Below, piece after piece: positions 24,099 to 30,672 of a DNA stretch of 33,641 nucleotides; the first letter of the stretch is position 1; each line of letters starts with the position of its first letter. Source of the DNA: Opitutaceae bacterium (GTDB taxonomy: Bacteria; Verrucomicrobiota; Verrucomicrobiia; Opitutales; Opitutaceae); assembly GCA_019455245.1 (NCBI GenBank), contig JACFMR010000036.1, positions 1-33,641 on the forward strand. Direction: 5' to 3'. The notes under the pieces were generated by a model that was given only the letters and a program-made list of their open reading frames with translations, was not told the DNA's origin and did no database searches. The position numbers and the translations under genes are program-made.

Positions 24099-24382
24099 TT
24101 GCGCTGATGCTGCTCGGCCTCGCCCCGATTCCGCCGGTCGTGACCCCGCCCAAGGTGCGGGCCGACTCGGCGCGGCGCGTCGCCGAAATGCGCCTGATCC
24201 GCCGGCTGATCACCCGAGAGCCGGGATTGACCCGGCTACAGATCGCCGAACGGCTTTGCATTGCGCCGCACACCGTCAAGCTGCGGCTCACTGAGCTGCG
24301 CCGCAGCCGGCTCGTGACAATCGACCGCGATGCGAATGGCTGCTACTGGTATCCACTGACCGACGAGGACGAAACCGCATGA
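24095..24382 (+). CDS. Winged-helix DNA-binding protein (95 aa)
   Basis: The core at residues 30-80 (MRLIRRLITREPGLTRLQIA, LCIAPHTVKLRLTELRRSRL, then a YWYP wing) is a typical winged helix-turn-helix. The ATG overlaps the previous gene and the stop overlaps the next by 4 bp. It is the first of three genes in a row with this fold, suggesting duplication and a regulatory role in the operon. Confidence 0.75.
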   Translation: MIALMLLGLAPIPPVVTPPKVRADSARRVAEMRLIRRLITREPGLTRLQIAERLCIAPHTVKLRLTELRRSRLVTIDRDANGCYWYPLTDEDETA

Positions 24383-25659
24383 ACGCCCGCCAACCGATCG
24401 AACAGACGCTGCGCCACCGGATTGCGCAGCAGATCCACGCCCGCCCGGGCATCACCGCGAGCGAGATCACCAAGGCGCTCAAAATGACCAGCGCGCCCAG
24501 CCGCGTTGTGCTCGAACTCAACGCGATGCGCACGGATGGCCTCGTCGAGGCCGAAATGATCAATCGCGTGCTGCACTACACGCTCGCAGTCGGCATGGAC
24601 GACATTGCGGCGAGCGCGGCGCAGATTGCGGCACTCGACCTGCCCGCATCGATCAAGCCCGGCACGCGCGCCGCGCAGGTATGGGCAGATCTTGGAGACG
24701 GTCGTCAGCTCACAGCCCGGCAACTGACGACCCTGCACGGGCTCGCGCCTGGCGCCCTCGACCCGACGATCGGCATGCTCTACACCGAGCGCACGATCGA
24801 GCGCACCAAGGGCGCGGACGGCGTGTATCGCTATCACCGGCCGCGCGATGCGGCACCCCAGCCGGCGGCGGGTCAAAACACCGGCAGCCGCGCATCGGAT
24901 GCTCCCCTCCACGGCAACTCCCGCCGAGGGCGCGGCCGTCCGCAAACCGCTCCGGAGCCTGCCGCGCCATCACCGTCGGCGGCTCCGGATGCGGAGGACG
25001 ATGCCGACGACGATGCGATGCCGGATCCTGATCCGGCGTTGCTCTTGCTCGCAAATCGCATGCTGGCCGATCGCCTCGACGGCGTTGCGCACGTGCTGCG
25101 CGGGTGCGGGCTGGAGGCGCTGCGGAACGTGACGGGCTGCGAGGATCTGCAACCGCACGTTGCAGCGCTGTCGGGGGCGTATCAGATGGCGTTGCAGAAG
25201 ATCGACGTGCTGAGCAATGAGCGGCACGATTTTCTGCGCTCGGCACACACCACGATCGAGGCTGCGTCCGAATGGCTCGCCGAGGTTGTCGAGGGGGGCG
25301 ACATCGAGGCGAGCGAAATGAGCGTCGAGGATCTGGCCATGCGAGCGGCCGGAGAGTTGAAGAACGCTCGTGCGCTTGCCGAAAAGCTGCAACACCTGCT
25401 CGACAGCAAGACGCACGAGTGCGAGGCCATGCGGCAGCAGTTCGCCGGCATGGTCAGCCCCACGCTTGAGGCACGAGAGCCGACCGGCTACATCATGACC
25501 GCCAGCAAGCGCAAGCCGCGCCGGATCACGAATCCGGAAACCGCACGAGAGGCAGCAATCTCGGCAATCCGTGCAGGCGCGCAGCGTGCCGAGGTGTTCG
25601 CACTCGTGCCTGTCGGGCGTGCCGTGCGCGGCGCTGAGTGGCGGGAGGCGCAGCCGTGA
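24379..25659 (+). CDS. Large winged-helix phage protein (426 aa)
   Basis: Residues 8-65 form a winged helix (RIAQQIHARPGITASEITKA, SRVVLELNAMRTDGLVEAEM). A second similar segment spans about 95-155 (LTARQLTTLHGLAPGALDPT). A low-complexity Pro/Ala/Asp linker (160-225) follows, then a long helical region with likely coiled coil (255-360). It ends TNPETAREAAISAIRAGAQR and then VPVGRAVRGAEWR, a C-terminus I have seen on other phage proteins with varied N-termini. It may be a DNA-binding regulator or replication accessory. No precise function can be given. Confidence 0.72.
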   Translation: MNARQPIEQTLRHRIAQQIHARPGITASEITKALKMTSAPSRVVLELNAMRTDGLVEAEMINRVLHYTLAVGMDDIAASAAQIAALDLPASIKPGTRAAQVWADLGDGRQLTARQLTTLHGLAPGALDPTIGMLYTERTIERTKGADGVYRYHRPRDAAPQPAAGQNTGSRASDAPLHGNSRRGRGRPQTAPEPAAPSPSAAPDAEDDADDDAMPDPDPALLLLANRMLADRLDGVAHVLRGCGLEALRNVTGCEDLQPHVAALSGAYQMALQKIDVLSNERHDFLRSAHTTIEAASEWLAEVVEGGDIEASEMSVEDLAMRAAGELKNARALAEKLQHLLDSKTHECEAMRQQFAGMVSPTLEAREPTGYIMTASKRKPRRITNPETAREAAISAIRAGAQRAEVFALVPVGRAVRGAEWREAQP

Positions 25660-25688
25660 GCGCCCGCCATGGCAATCCGGAGGGCCGC

Positions 25689-25970
25689 ATGAACCTCGCC
25701 CTGCACCTGCTCGGGATCGACCCGCCGGCCAACCCGGTGAGTCTGGTCCCTCAACATGCCCCGGCAACCAGGAACCCGATCACCCAGGCGGACGTGCTCT
25801 CCGCAATCCGCGAGTGTCCGAGCACGGCGGCAGAGATTGCTGCCGAGTACGGCGCGAGCACGAAAACGGTGGGGAACCACATTGCGCGGTTGCATGCAGC
25901 ACGGCTCGTCATGCCGGTCGGGATGGCCGAAGCGTGGAATCGGCCGGCGCGGATCTGGGGGCCGGCATGA
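25689..25970 (+). CDS. Winged-helix phage protein (93 aa)
   Basis: The start at 25689 (MNLALHLLGIDPP) is chosen for its GGAGG at the right distance. Upstream starts give an N-terminus overlapping the previous gene. Residues 35-80 (DVLSAIRECPSTAAEIAAEY, TKTVGNHIARLHAARLV) form a winged helix, and WNRPARIWGPA ends the protein. It is the third such gene in the operon and overlaps the next gene by 4 bp. Confidence 0.75.
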   Translation: MNLALHLLGIDPPANPVSLVPQHAPATRNPITQADVLSAIRECPSTAAEIAAEYGASTKTVGNHIARLHAARLVMPVGMAEAWNRPARIWGPA

Positions 25971-26452
25971 ACCGCGCCCTGCGCCGTCTCATGTCCCGCA
26001 GCCGGGAGCCGCACGGCAATCAGCGCGCCGCAGTTGATCGCCGCGCCCTGCGGCTCGCTCTCATGCCGTGGAAAGTGCATGCGGTATGGGCGCCGCTTGA
26101 ACAGGTGCTCGCACGGATCGAGATCGATGGCACGGTCGAAACCGCACAGGGCCGCCCAGTCCTGCACGACGACGCGAACCGTGGCTGGTACGAAATCGCC
26201 CCGGCGATCGAGGGCGTCGCCCAGTTCCACGAGATCGCGGCCACGCGCCACGGATGGGCGATTGACCTCGGCCCGCTGCACCGGATCGCCGCGAAACTGC
26301 GCTACGGAGCGCCGATCTTCGCGTCCGACATCGCAGCCGTGCGCGCCTGCGCGGATGTATGCAAACGCCACGCAATGCGTCTCACAGGGCGCGAGGCAGA
26401 GGACATCCTGCAAACGGTGAGGATCAGCATAGAGATGGACACGCGGGCATGA
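25967..26452 (+). CDS. Unknown phage protein, last gene before the integron (161 aa)
   Basis: The ATG at 25967 overlaps the upstream stop (ATGA). The 161-residue product has RRALRLALMPWKVHAVWAPL at the start and WYEIAPAIEGVAQFHEIAAT in the middle, and ends LQTVRISIEMDTRA. Its stop lies 17 bases before the first attC, so it marks the left edge of the integron insert in the phage operon. It is a helical hypothetical protein with no recognised family. Confidence 0.72.
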   Translation: MNRALRRLMSRSREPHGNQRAAVDRRALRLALMPWKVHAVWAPLEQVLARIEIDGTVETAQGRPVLHDDANRGWYEIAPAIEGVAQFHEIAATRHGWAIDLGPLHRIAAKLRYGAPIFASDIAAVRACADVCKRHAMRLTGREAEDILQTVRISIEMDTRA

Positions 26453-26469
26453 CGGCTGAGCATGTGCGG

Positions 26470-26542
26470 GAGAAACGCCTGGGGCAAGCGGACCCGAGCG
26501 AGCGCCAGCGAGTGAGAGGTCCGCTTGGGCGAATTGTTGGCA
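26470..26542 (+). other. attC site 1, left end of the array
   Basis: R' is GTTGGCA (26536-26542). The left arm, GCAAGCGGACC, pairs with GGTCCGCTTGGGC on the right. R'' (GAGAAAC, 26470-26476) keeps only the AAC core, but its spacing to the stem is the same as on the right side. The loop (GAGCGAGCGCCAGCGAGTGA) is closely related to that of attC 2. Confidence 0.7.
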
Positions 26543-26560
26543 GGCATTTTGGAGATGACG

Positions 26561-26869
26561 ATGAGCGACCTGATTACCCGACTGCGCAGCCCGCAGACCA
26601 TGAGCAATTTTACCTGCACGACCGACCTGTACGAAGAGATGAACCGGCAGCGGGTGCTGGCGGCCGACGAGATCGAGCGGCTACGAGAACTGATGCGCGC
26701 GGTGGTTGAGCATTTCCGGCGAGACGGAGACGGCCTCGTGGACGCCCCTGGGCACTGCCACGACGTGCCGGGGGCGTGGGACAGCGATAACGGCGCGCTG
26801 GCCGGTAAGCCGTGCGCTTGGTGTGCGCTGTGGAAAGAGGTCATTGCAGGGAGCAAATGCGATGAGTGA
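26561..26869 (+). CDS. Cassette 1, first gene: unknown protein (102 aa)
   Basis: GGAG at 26551-26554 favours the ATG at 26561 (MSDLITRLRSPQTM). The start follows the R' box of attC 1 by 18 bases. The protein has a helix (EMNRQRVLAADEIERLRELM), an internal CHDVPGAW segment and a C-terminal CAWCALWKEV, so a small metal site is possible. It overlaps the second gene of the cassette by 8 bp. The RLRELM-type helix is common in small phage proteins. Function unknown. Confidence 0.72.
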   Translation: MSDLITRLRSPQTMSNFTCTTDLYEEMNRQRVLAADEIERLRELMRAVVEHFRRDGDGLVDAPGHCHDVPGAWDSDNGALAGKPCAWCALWKEVIAGSKCDE

Positions 26870-27332
26870 CTACGACTTGATCTACCGCAAAGTCGGCAGG
26901 CGTTACAAACCAGCCGGACTCATGTTCGAGCATGAAATTTGGCCGCAGGGCGCGCATCTTGTAGTCGTCGAGCCGGGCTGGAGGATGGTCCGCTACAACG
27001 TCGATCCGGACCATGCCGCTCTGCTCGCAGCAGCCGAGCCGTTGCGCGACAAGATTCGGGGGCGCGTGTCCAAATTGCTCGCAATGCGTCCGTCCAGGCG
27101 GATCGTGACGCCACAGCAACGCGCAGCATGGAACGCGTTTGTAACAGCGATGGGGAACGACGGCTACATCGTCGAGTATCCGGCAGTGGGCGAAATCGCT
27201 GACGCAGTGGCGGATCTGCTGATCGAGGCCGGGAGCGTGAAACACGTCTGTGCAGGGCTGTGTCCTGATGATTTGCAGCCGGACAGCAGAGATCCAGAGT
27301 GCCCAGCGTGCAGGGCTTTGGGGGCGGCATGA
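26862..27332 (+). CDS. Cassette 1, second gene: unknown protein with C-terminal Cys motif (156 aa)
   Basis: The ATG at 26862 overlaps the first gene by 8 bp, and longer upstream frames run through that gene. The core has AAAEPLRDKIRGRVSKLLAM and AWNAFVTAMGNDGYIVEYPA. The C-terminus carries C134-P-D, then D144 and CPACRALG (C147, C150). An almost identical motif begins the product of cassette 8. The stop TGA lies in the R'' box of attC 2, as is normal for cassettes. Function unknown; the motif suggests a zinc knuckle. Confidence 0.75.
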   Translation: MSDYDLIYRKVGRRYKPAGLMFEHEIWPQGAHLVVVEPGWRMVRYNVDPDHAALLAAAEPLRDKIRGRVSKLLAMRPSRRIVTPQQRAAWNAFVTAMGNDGYIVEYPAVGEIADAVADLLIEAGSVKHVCAGLCPDDLQPDSRDPECPACRALGAA

Positions 27333-27398
27333 CGACCAAGGCCAGCGGACCGAACGAAGCGCAGCGAAGTGAAGGTCCGATTGGGCGTGGAGTTAGAG
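27327..27398 (+). other. attC site 2
   Basis: R'' is GCATGAC (27327-27333) and R' is GTTAGAG (27392-27398). Inner arms CGGACC and GGTCCG enclose a loop (GAACGAAGCGCAGCGAAGTG) like that of attC 1. The distance from R'' to the stem is equal on both sides (12 bases). The R'' box is degenerate, which is usual because the GTT of R' matters most. Confidence 0.78.
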
Positions 27399-27411
27399 CG
27401 CGGAGGACGCA

Positions 27412-27660
27412 ATGAGCATGGACGCAATTGACGGCTGGAGAACCTACGAAGAGCGGCAGATTCGGGAAGGGTTCGCCACCCGCGAGACCGACCCGAACTT
27501 CCCTCGGCTTGTGGCAAATGCGAAGGCCCGCGGCTTCGAGCCGGCGCCGCTGAGCGCGCTGCTCGCCACCGGCAACAACAACGACCTCTACACGTGGCAG
27601 GGCCGCGTGTGGGTGAAGTGCAAGGAAGAGCTGGGGCAGATGAGCCTTGCGCAGAGCTAA
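27412..27660 (+). CDS. Cassette 2: unknown protein (82 aa)
   Basis: GGAGG stands about six bases before the ATG at 27412. The R' box of attC 2 is just upstream. The product (MSMDAIDGWRTYEERQIREG, then NFPRLVANAKARGFEPAPLS and YTWQGRVWVKCKEELG) is a small soluble protein of a type seen in phages. The stop TAA lies in the R'' box of attC 3. Function unknown. Confidence 0.75.
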   Translation: MSMDAIDGWRTYEERQIREGFATRETDPNFPRLVANAKARGFEPAPLSALLATGNNNDLYTWQGRVWVKCKEELGQMSLAQS

Positions 27661-27706
27661 GGGGCCGGCCGCTTGCGGACGGTCCCGCTTGAGCGCCGGG
27701 TTAGGC
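27655..27706 (+). other. attC site 3
   Basis: R'' is AGCTAAG (27655-27661) and R' is a perfect GTTAGGC (27700-27706). The site is short (52 bp), with arms GCGGAC and GTCCCGC and a bulged base. It lies between the stop of cassette 2 and the start of cassette 3. Confidence 0.72.
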
Positions 27707-27720
27707 GCGGAGGACGAAGA

Positions 27721-27990
27721 ATGAGCGAACTGACAAAAGGCCCGTGGAAGGCCAAGCGACTGGCGAACTACCAGGAACCGGGCTGGGTTGTGCTGTGGCC
27801 CGACAAGGGCGGAACGCACATGCGGAGGCTTGACTACCGAGGCAATTTCACCGGCCCGGATGCGGCATTGATAGCGGCAGCGCCTGAACTTCTCGCCGCC
27901 GCGAAGAAGGTGAATGCACTGAGCATCCAGACCGAAGCGCACAAGGAATTGCGCGCGGCGATTGCAAAGGCTACCGAGCATGACGCCTAA
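27721..27990 (+). CDS. Cassette 3: phage-type small protein (89 aa)
   Basis: GGAGG follows the GTTAGGC box and precedes the ATG at 27721. The N-terminal TKGPWKAKR and the central GPDAALIAAAPELLAAAKKV are hallmark motifs of a very common small phage protein in proteobacterial prophages, whose members usually contain NAxLIAAAPELL. The stop TAA lies in the R'' box of attC 4. Its presence as a cassette shows a phage gene packaged with an attC site. The biochemical role of the family is not known to me. Confidence 0.82.
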   Translation: MSELTKGPWKAKRLANYQEPGWVVLWPDKGGTHMRRLDYRGNFTGPDAALIAAAPELLAAAKKVNALSIQTEAHKELRAAIAKATEHDA

Positions 27991-28132
27991 CGGCGGAGCT
28001 GTGCGGCAAGCGGAGGACGGGCGGTGACGAGCTTGCTCGGCACCGGCTGGCCGCAGCGCAGTCCGTTCGAGCGACTTGTTGGCCGGCGCTTCGCGCCGGG
28101 CGACAAGCCGCACAGCTCCGCCGCCGTTGGTC
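27985..28132 (+). other. attC site 4, long (148 bp), with interleaved inverted repeats
   Basis: R'' is a perfect GCCTAAC (27985-27991), R' is GTTGGTC (28126-28132). The arms GGCGGAGCTGTGCGGC (27992-28007) and GCCGCACAGCTCCGCC (28107-28122) pair over 16 bp, with three extra bases on the right side, as is usual for extrahelical bases in attC. A second R'-like box (GTTGGCC, 28078-28084) and an inverted repeat shared with attC 5 lie inside. Confidence 0.78.
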
Positions 28133-28145
28133 GGCGCGAAGCGCC

Positions 28146-28203
28146 GGCCAACACCTGAATTAAGCCGCGCCGGAACGGCGTCGGCTTGAAGCGATAGTTA
28201 GCA
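28146..28203 (+). other. attC site 5 (58 bp), an attC-only mini-cassette
   Basis: R'' is GGCCAAC (28146-28152), R' is GTTAGCA (28197-28203). The arms TTAAGCCGCGCC and GGCGTCGGCTTGAA pair around GGAAC, a typical short attC of the aadA type. Between the R' boxes of attC 4 and attC 5 are only 71 bp without a gene. Either a cassette lost its gene or two sites lie in tandem. Confidence 0.82.
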
Positions 28204-28211
28204 CGGAGACG

Positions 28212-28496
28212 ATGATGGGATACGAAACGAGACTGACCGACCGCGAGCGCGGGATCTGGCGCGCTGCTCTGACACTGGCAAACAACATTTGCGTACAAGA
28301 GAGCGACCGCCACAACGCAGATGACGAGACGCGCGAGGCAGACACAGCGAACGAGTGCGCCAAGCGCGTGCGCGGCTTCATTGATGCCGACGACAAGCAG
28401 CTCGCGGAGCTGTTTGCCGAGGCCGGAGTTCCGGATGACGGGCCGGACCCGCTGTGCGAGGCACTGAACAGCGGCGACGGGAGCTACCGGCCATGA
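28212..28496 (+). CDS. Cassette 4: unknown acidic protein (94 aa)
   Basis: GGAG lies just before two adjacent ATG codons (28212 and 28215), of which the second has the better spacing. The product is helical (DRERGIWRAALTLANNICVQ, ADTANECAKRVRGFIDADDK) and acidic and ends DPLCEALNSGDGSYRP. The stop TGA lies next to R'' of attC 6. The length and composition resemble small phage proteins. Function unknown. Confidence 0.74.
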   Translation: MMGYETRLTDRERGIWRAALTLANNICVQESDRHNADDETREADTANECAKRVRGFIDADDKQLAELFAEAGVPDDGPDPLCEALNSGDGSYRP

Positions 28497-28497
28497 G

Positions 28498-28560
28498 TGC
28501 TAACGCTGTAGGTAAGCCGACGCCCGATTAGGGCGGTCGGATTTGACCGGAATGTTAGAA
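28498..28560 (+). other. attC site 6
   Basis: R'' is TGCTAAC (28498-28504) and R' is GTTAGAA (28554-28560). The stem CGACGCCC/GGGCGGTCG encloses GATTA, and GGTAAG on the left corresponds to GACCGG on the right. It is 63 bp long and joins cassettes 4 and 5. Confidence 0.8.
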
Positions 28561-28578
28561 GGCTTTGGAGAGAATGCG

Positions 28579-28788
28579 ATGAACAAGAAACGCCGAATGA
28601 AGAACCGTGCGACTGCGCGGCAACTGGCAAAAGATACCGCCCCGCCATGCCCTGAGTGTGGGCAGAAGGGGCCGCATTGGGTTGGTGTGCCGATGACACT
28701 TGCCGACCTGCTGAGCGGCACTGAGCCAGAAGGGTTTTGGTTGTGCGACATGTTCTATGGGCCGGATGGGAAGCGATTGCCTTTCTAA
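28579..28788 (+). CDS. Cassette 5: small zinc-ribbon-like protein (69 aa)
   Basis: GGAGAG precedes the ATG at 28579 (MNKKRRMKNRATARQLA). A longer start 12 codons upstream would lie in attC 6 and is rejected. The basic N-terminus is followed by CPECGQKGPHWVG and a later LCDMFYGPDGKRLPF, giving a CxxC plus one distant Cys. This resembles small phage proteins with CPxCG motifs. The stop TAA lies in the R'' box of attC 7. Confidence 0.77.
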   Translation: MNKKRRMKNRATARQLAKDTAPPCPECGQKGPHWVGVPMTLADLLSGTEPEGFWLCDMFYGPDGKRLPF

Positions 28789-28908
28789 CGTCGAAGGTAA
28801 CCGGCGCCCCGCCACCACTGACTTTCAAGAAGGAGACAAGGCATGAGCACGCAAGAACCCACACCGAACGCTGCTGGCGAGGCGTCCGCGCTGACCGACG
28901 GGTTAGAG
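28783..28908 (+). other. attC site 7, probable, reaching into the next gene
   Basis: R'' is TTCTAAC (28783-28789), and the nearest good R' is GTTAGAG (28902-28908). AACCGGCGCCCCGCC on the left is partly complementary to GGCGAGGCGTCC on the right. The site would be 126 bp long and would cover the ribosome-binding site and first 20 codons of cassette 6. If R' at 28902 is a chance match, attC 7 is instead a half-site and cassettes 5 and 6 are fused. Confidence 0.45.
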
Positions 28909-29271
28909 CGCACTGCTCCGGCCTTGAAGGTGAAGGTGTTTCCGTACCGCGAGAAGGTGGGAATGGGGAACATCATATGGGCTGACCGCAACCAAGGTTC
29001 GGCCTATTACCGTACCAGCCGCTTCGCCATGCGCGGCGGAAAGTTCCCGCCTGGCCATCCTGTGGGAGGCGGGTGGGGCAATACTGGCGACTGCCAGTGC
29101 GGAGATGGAGAGAGCATCCAGCGGTTCCGGAAAATGGGCTATTGGGCTTCATGCTTCCCGGAGGGCGACGGCATCACATGGAAGCCACTGAATGGGCAGA
29201 ACGATGAGCAAAGCATGGACGACATCAAGGCCGCCTTCGGGTGGGATGCGCGGTGGGGTTGTGCGCTCTAA
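28843..29271 (+). CDS. Cassette 6: unknown protein (142 aa) starting inside an attC-like site
   Basis: AAGGAG lies seven bases before the ATG at 28843. The first 20-25 residues (MSTQEPTPNAAGEASALTDG) are low-complexity and encoded by attC-like DNA. The folded part seems to begin at LKVKVFPYREKVGMGNIIWA. It continues with NQGSAYYRTSRFAMRGGKFP and a CQCGDGE segment and ends WDARWGCAL. A TTG at 28924 is another possible start. The stop TAA lies in R'' of attC 8. No family is recognised. Confidence 0.7.
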   Translation: MSTQEPTPNAAGEASALTDGLERTAPALKVKVFPYREKVGMGNIIWADRNQGSAYYRTSRFAMRGGKFPPGHPVGGGWGNTGDCQCGDGESIQRFRKMGYWASCFPEGDGITWKPLNGQNDEQSMDDIKAAFGWDARWGCAL

Positions 29272-29356
29272 CCGCTTGAGCTAACCCGCGCCGCCGTCTT
29301 GGCGCGTCACATACGAGACAACCCGAAGCGGCGTCGGGTTGAGCGAATTGTTAGGG
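29266..29356 (+). other. attC site 8
   Basis: R'' is CTCTAAC (29266-29272), R' is GTTAGGG (29350-29356). Arms GCTAACCCGCGCCGC and GCGGCGTCGGGTTGAGC pair well, with a loop of about 30 bases. It is 91 bp long and one of the clearest sites in the array. Confidence 0.85.
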
Positions 29357-29365
29357 GGCAACGCG

Positions 29366-29575
29366 ATGAGTCACGAATGCGATGCGTATGAAATCTACAA
29401 GCCTACCTGCGAACTCCGTTGGTTCCGTACCGATGCGATTAAGTGGGATGGCGTCCCGCTTGCCGTGAGTTACGGCCACGATGGCGTTAGCGACCATTAC
29501 CGGCTGAAACAGAAGTGGGTCAGCGAACTTATTGGTTTTGATCCCGAGTGGCGAGACATTGAAGTTGCCCCCTAA
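29366..29575 (+). CDS. Cassette 7: unknown small protein (69 aa)
   Basis: The ATG at 29366 (MSHECDAYEIYKPTCELRWF) lies ten bases after R' of attC 8. A GGGG run provides a weak ribosome-binding site. The product is compact, with many aromatic residues (YGHDGVSDHYRLKQKWVSEL). The ending FDPEWRDIEVAP and the stop TAA fall in the R'' box of attC 9. Size and style recall small phage early proteins. Confidence 0.74.
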   Translation: MSHECDAYEIYKPTCELRWFRTDAIKWDGVPLAVSYGHDGVSDHYRLKQKWVSELIGFDPEWRDIEVAP

Positions 29576-29670
29576 CGTGGAGCTAAGCGGACGCCTGCGG
29601 CGCCCCGCTGGCGAATAGCAGCACAGACGAGGACCGCCGCAGGCGGTCCGCCTTGCACGCCGGGTTGGCC
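29570..29670 (+). other. attC site 9
   Basis: R'' is CCCTAAC (29570-29576), R' is GTTGGCC (29664-29670). The stem is strong: GCGGACGCCTGCGGCG on the left and CGCCGCAGGCGGTCCGC on the right. The site is 101 bp and lies between cassettes 7 and 8. Confidence 0.85.
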
Positions 29671-29684
29671 GGCTGGAGATAGCG

Positions 29685-29978
29685 ATGGAACACCGTTACC
29701 AGGGCTTGTGCCCGGATGAGCAGAACCCCGACGCGAGGGACAAGAAGTGCCCGGCATGTCGCGCCATGGGGCCGGCCAGGTCGCCACGGAAGGGAGAGCG
29801 CTGGGACAGCATGCAAGGCTGCGGAACGTGCCGCGTGATGTGCGACCCGGTCGAGGGGTACGTGATGGCCCGCTACAAGGGCGCAGGACCGTGGCTGCTG
29901 CACGTGAACGACTGGCACAAGAAGTTCAAGCGGCACGGCGAGAAGCCGGCCAACGAAAAAGTTAAGCCGCGCCGGTAG
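29685..29978 (+). CDS. Cassette 8: Cys-rich protein with a CPACRA motif (97 aa)
   Basis: GGAG precedes the ATG at 29685. The N-terminus (residues 7-28: GLCPDEQNPDARD then CPACRAMG) matches the C-terminus of the second gene of cassette 1. A second Cys group (C46, C49, C53) follows, then LLHVNDWHKKFKRHGEKP. The last ten or so codons and the stop lie inside attC 10. The protein may bind zinc. Cassettes 1 and 8 probably share an ancestral module. Confidence 0.76.
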   Translation: MEHRYQGLCPDEQNPDARDKKCPACRAMGPARSPRKGERWDSMQGCGTCRVMCDPVEGYVMARYKGAGPWLLHVNDWHKKFKRHGEKPANEKVKPRR

Positions 29979-30004
29979 GCGTCCGCTGGACCGGATTGTT
30001 AGGT
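29948..30004 (+). other. attC site 10
   Basis: R'' is GGCCAAC (29948-29954), R' is GTTAGGT, a perfect match (29998-30004). Arms TTAAGCCGCGCC and GGCGTCCGCTGGACC are partly paired around GGTA. The upstream CDS ends within the site. Confidence 0.8.
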
Positions 30005-30030
30005 GACGATTTAACTACGGAGAAAGAAGA

Positions 30031-30672
30031 ATGGCTTACAGCGACTATGGCGGTTACGCCTACCGCAACGGCGAGCGCGTGGAAGAGCGCAGTGACGCCA
30101 CGATTACCCCCGATGGCAACACCTTCGGAACGCCGGGCTGCTGGCCGGGCTTTGCGATGATTGCCGCAGGCGTGCCGCATGACGAGGTACAGAAGCGCAT
30201 TGAGTGGCCGAGCGGGCATGCCGTGCTTGGCGATGGGCCGGTGTATCTGGTGCTGCGCAAGACCTACGCGACACTGTACCGCGGCCCGGAGGCGCAAGAC
30301 CTGCCGATTGACCGGGAAGACTACGACGCCGACGAAGTACGGCGTACGGTTGAACTGGATGGCTGCAAGGTGGAGTTGATCTACACGCAGGAAGACAACT
30401 ACTACGTCTATGCCCGCTTGACTCAGCCTGACGGCAACGTGTGGCACGGCTGGAGCGGCTACGGCGTTGGCGCCGGCCTGGAAGATACTGGCTACGGCTT
30501 CAGCACCAGCGAGCGAGAAGACATGCTATGGGAGTTGTTCGGCATCCACGAGGCACCTAACGCAAAAAGTGAGCCGACTGCGCGGCTTTTCGCGCAGGTC
30601 GGCTCGACTGACGGGTTGGGCACCGCCGTCCCGCCAGCGCCGACTTTTGAAGGAGAGAACAGTGGAACTTGA
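30031..30672 (+). CDS. Cassette 9: unknown protein (213 aa) reading through its own attC
   Basis: CGGAGAAAG precedes the ATG at 30031. The globular part (MAYSDYGGYAYRNGERVEER to about residue 174) has many aromatic and acidic residues, with GHAVLGDGPVYLVLRKTYAT and YTQEDNYYVYARLTQPDGNV. It then continues in frame through attC 11 and 11 bp into the next gene. The last 40 or so residues are therefore encoded by attC and spacer DNA. No family is recognised. Confidence 0.72.
   Translation: MAYSDYGGYAYRNGERVEERSDATITPDGNTFGTPGCWPGFAMIAAGVPHDEVQKRIEWPSGHAVLGDGPVYLVLRKTYATLYRGPEAQDLPIDREDYDADEVRRTVELDGCKVELIYTQEDNYYVYARLTQPDGNVWHGWSGYGVGAGLEDTGYGFSTSEREDMLWELFGIHEAPNAKSEPTARLFAQVGSTDGLGTAVPPAPTFEGENSGT
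30555..30621 (+). other. attC site 11
   Basis: R'' is ACCTAAC (30555-30561), R' is GTTGGGC, a perfect match (30615-30621). The stem GAGCCGACTGCGCGG and CGCGCAGGTCGGCTC is nearly perfect with a CTTTT loop and one bulged base. It lies inside the reading frame of cassette 9. Confidence 0.87.

Noticed and set aside
27985..28203. Strong hairpins as transcription terminators within the array
   Set aside because: The stems are flanked by R'' and R' boxes and lack a following T run, so they fit attC sites better.
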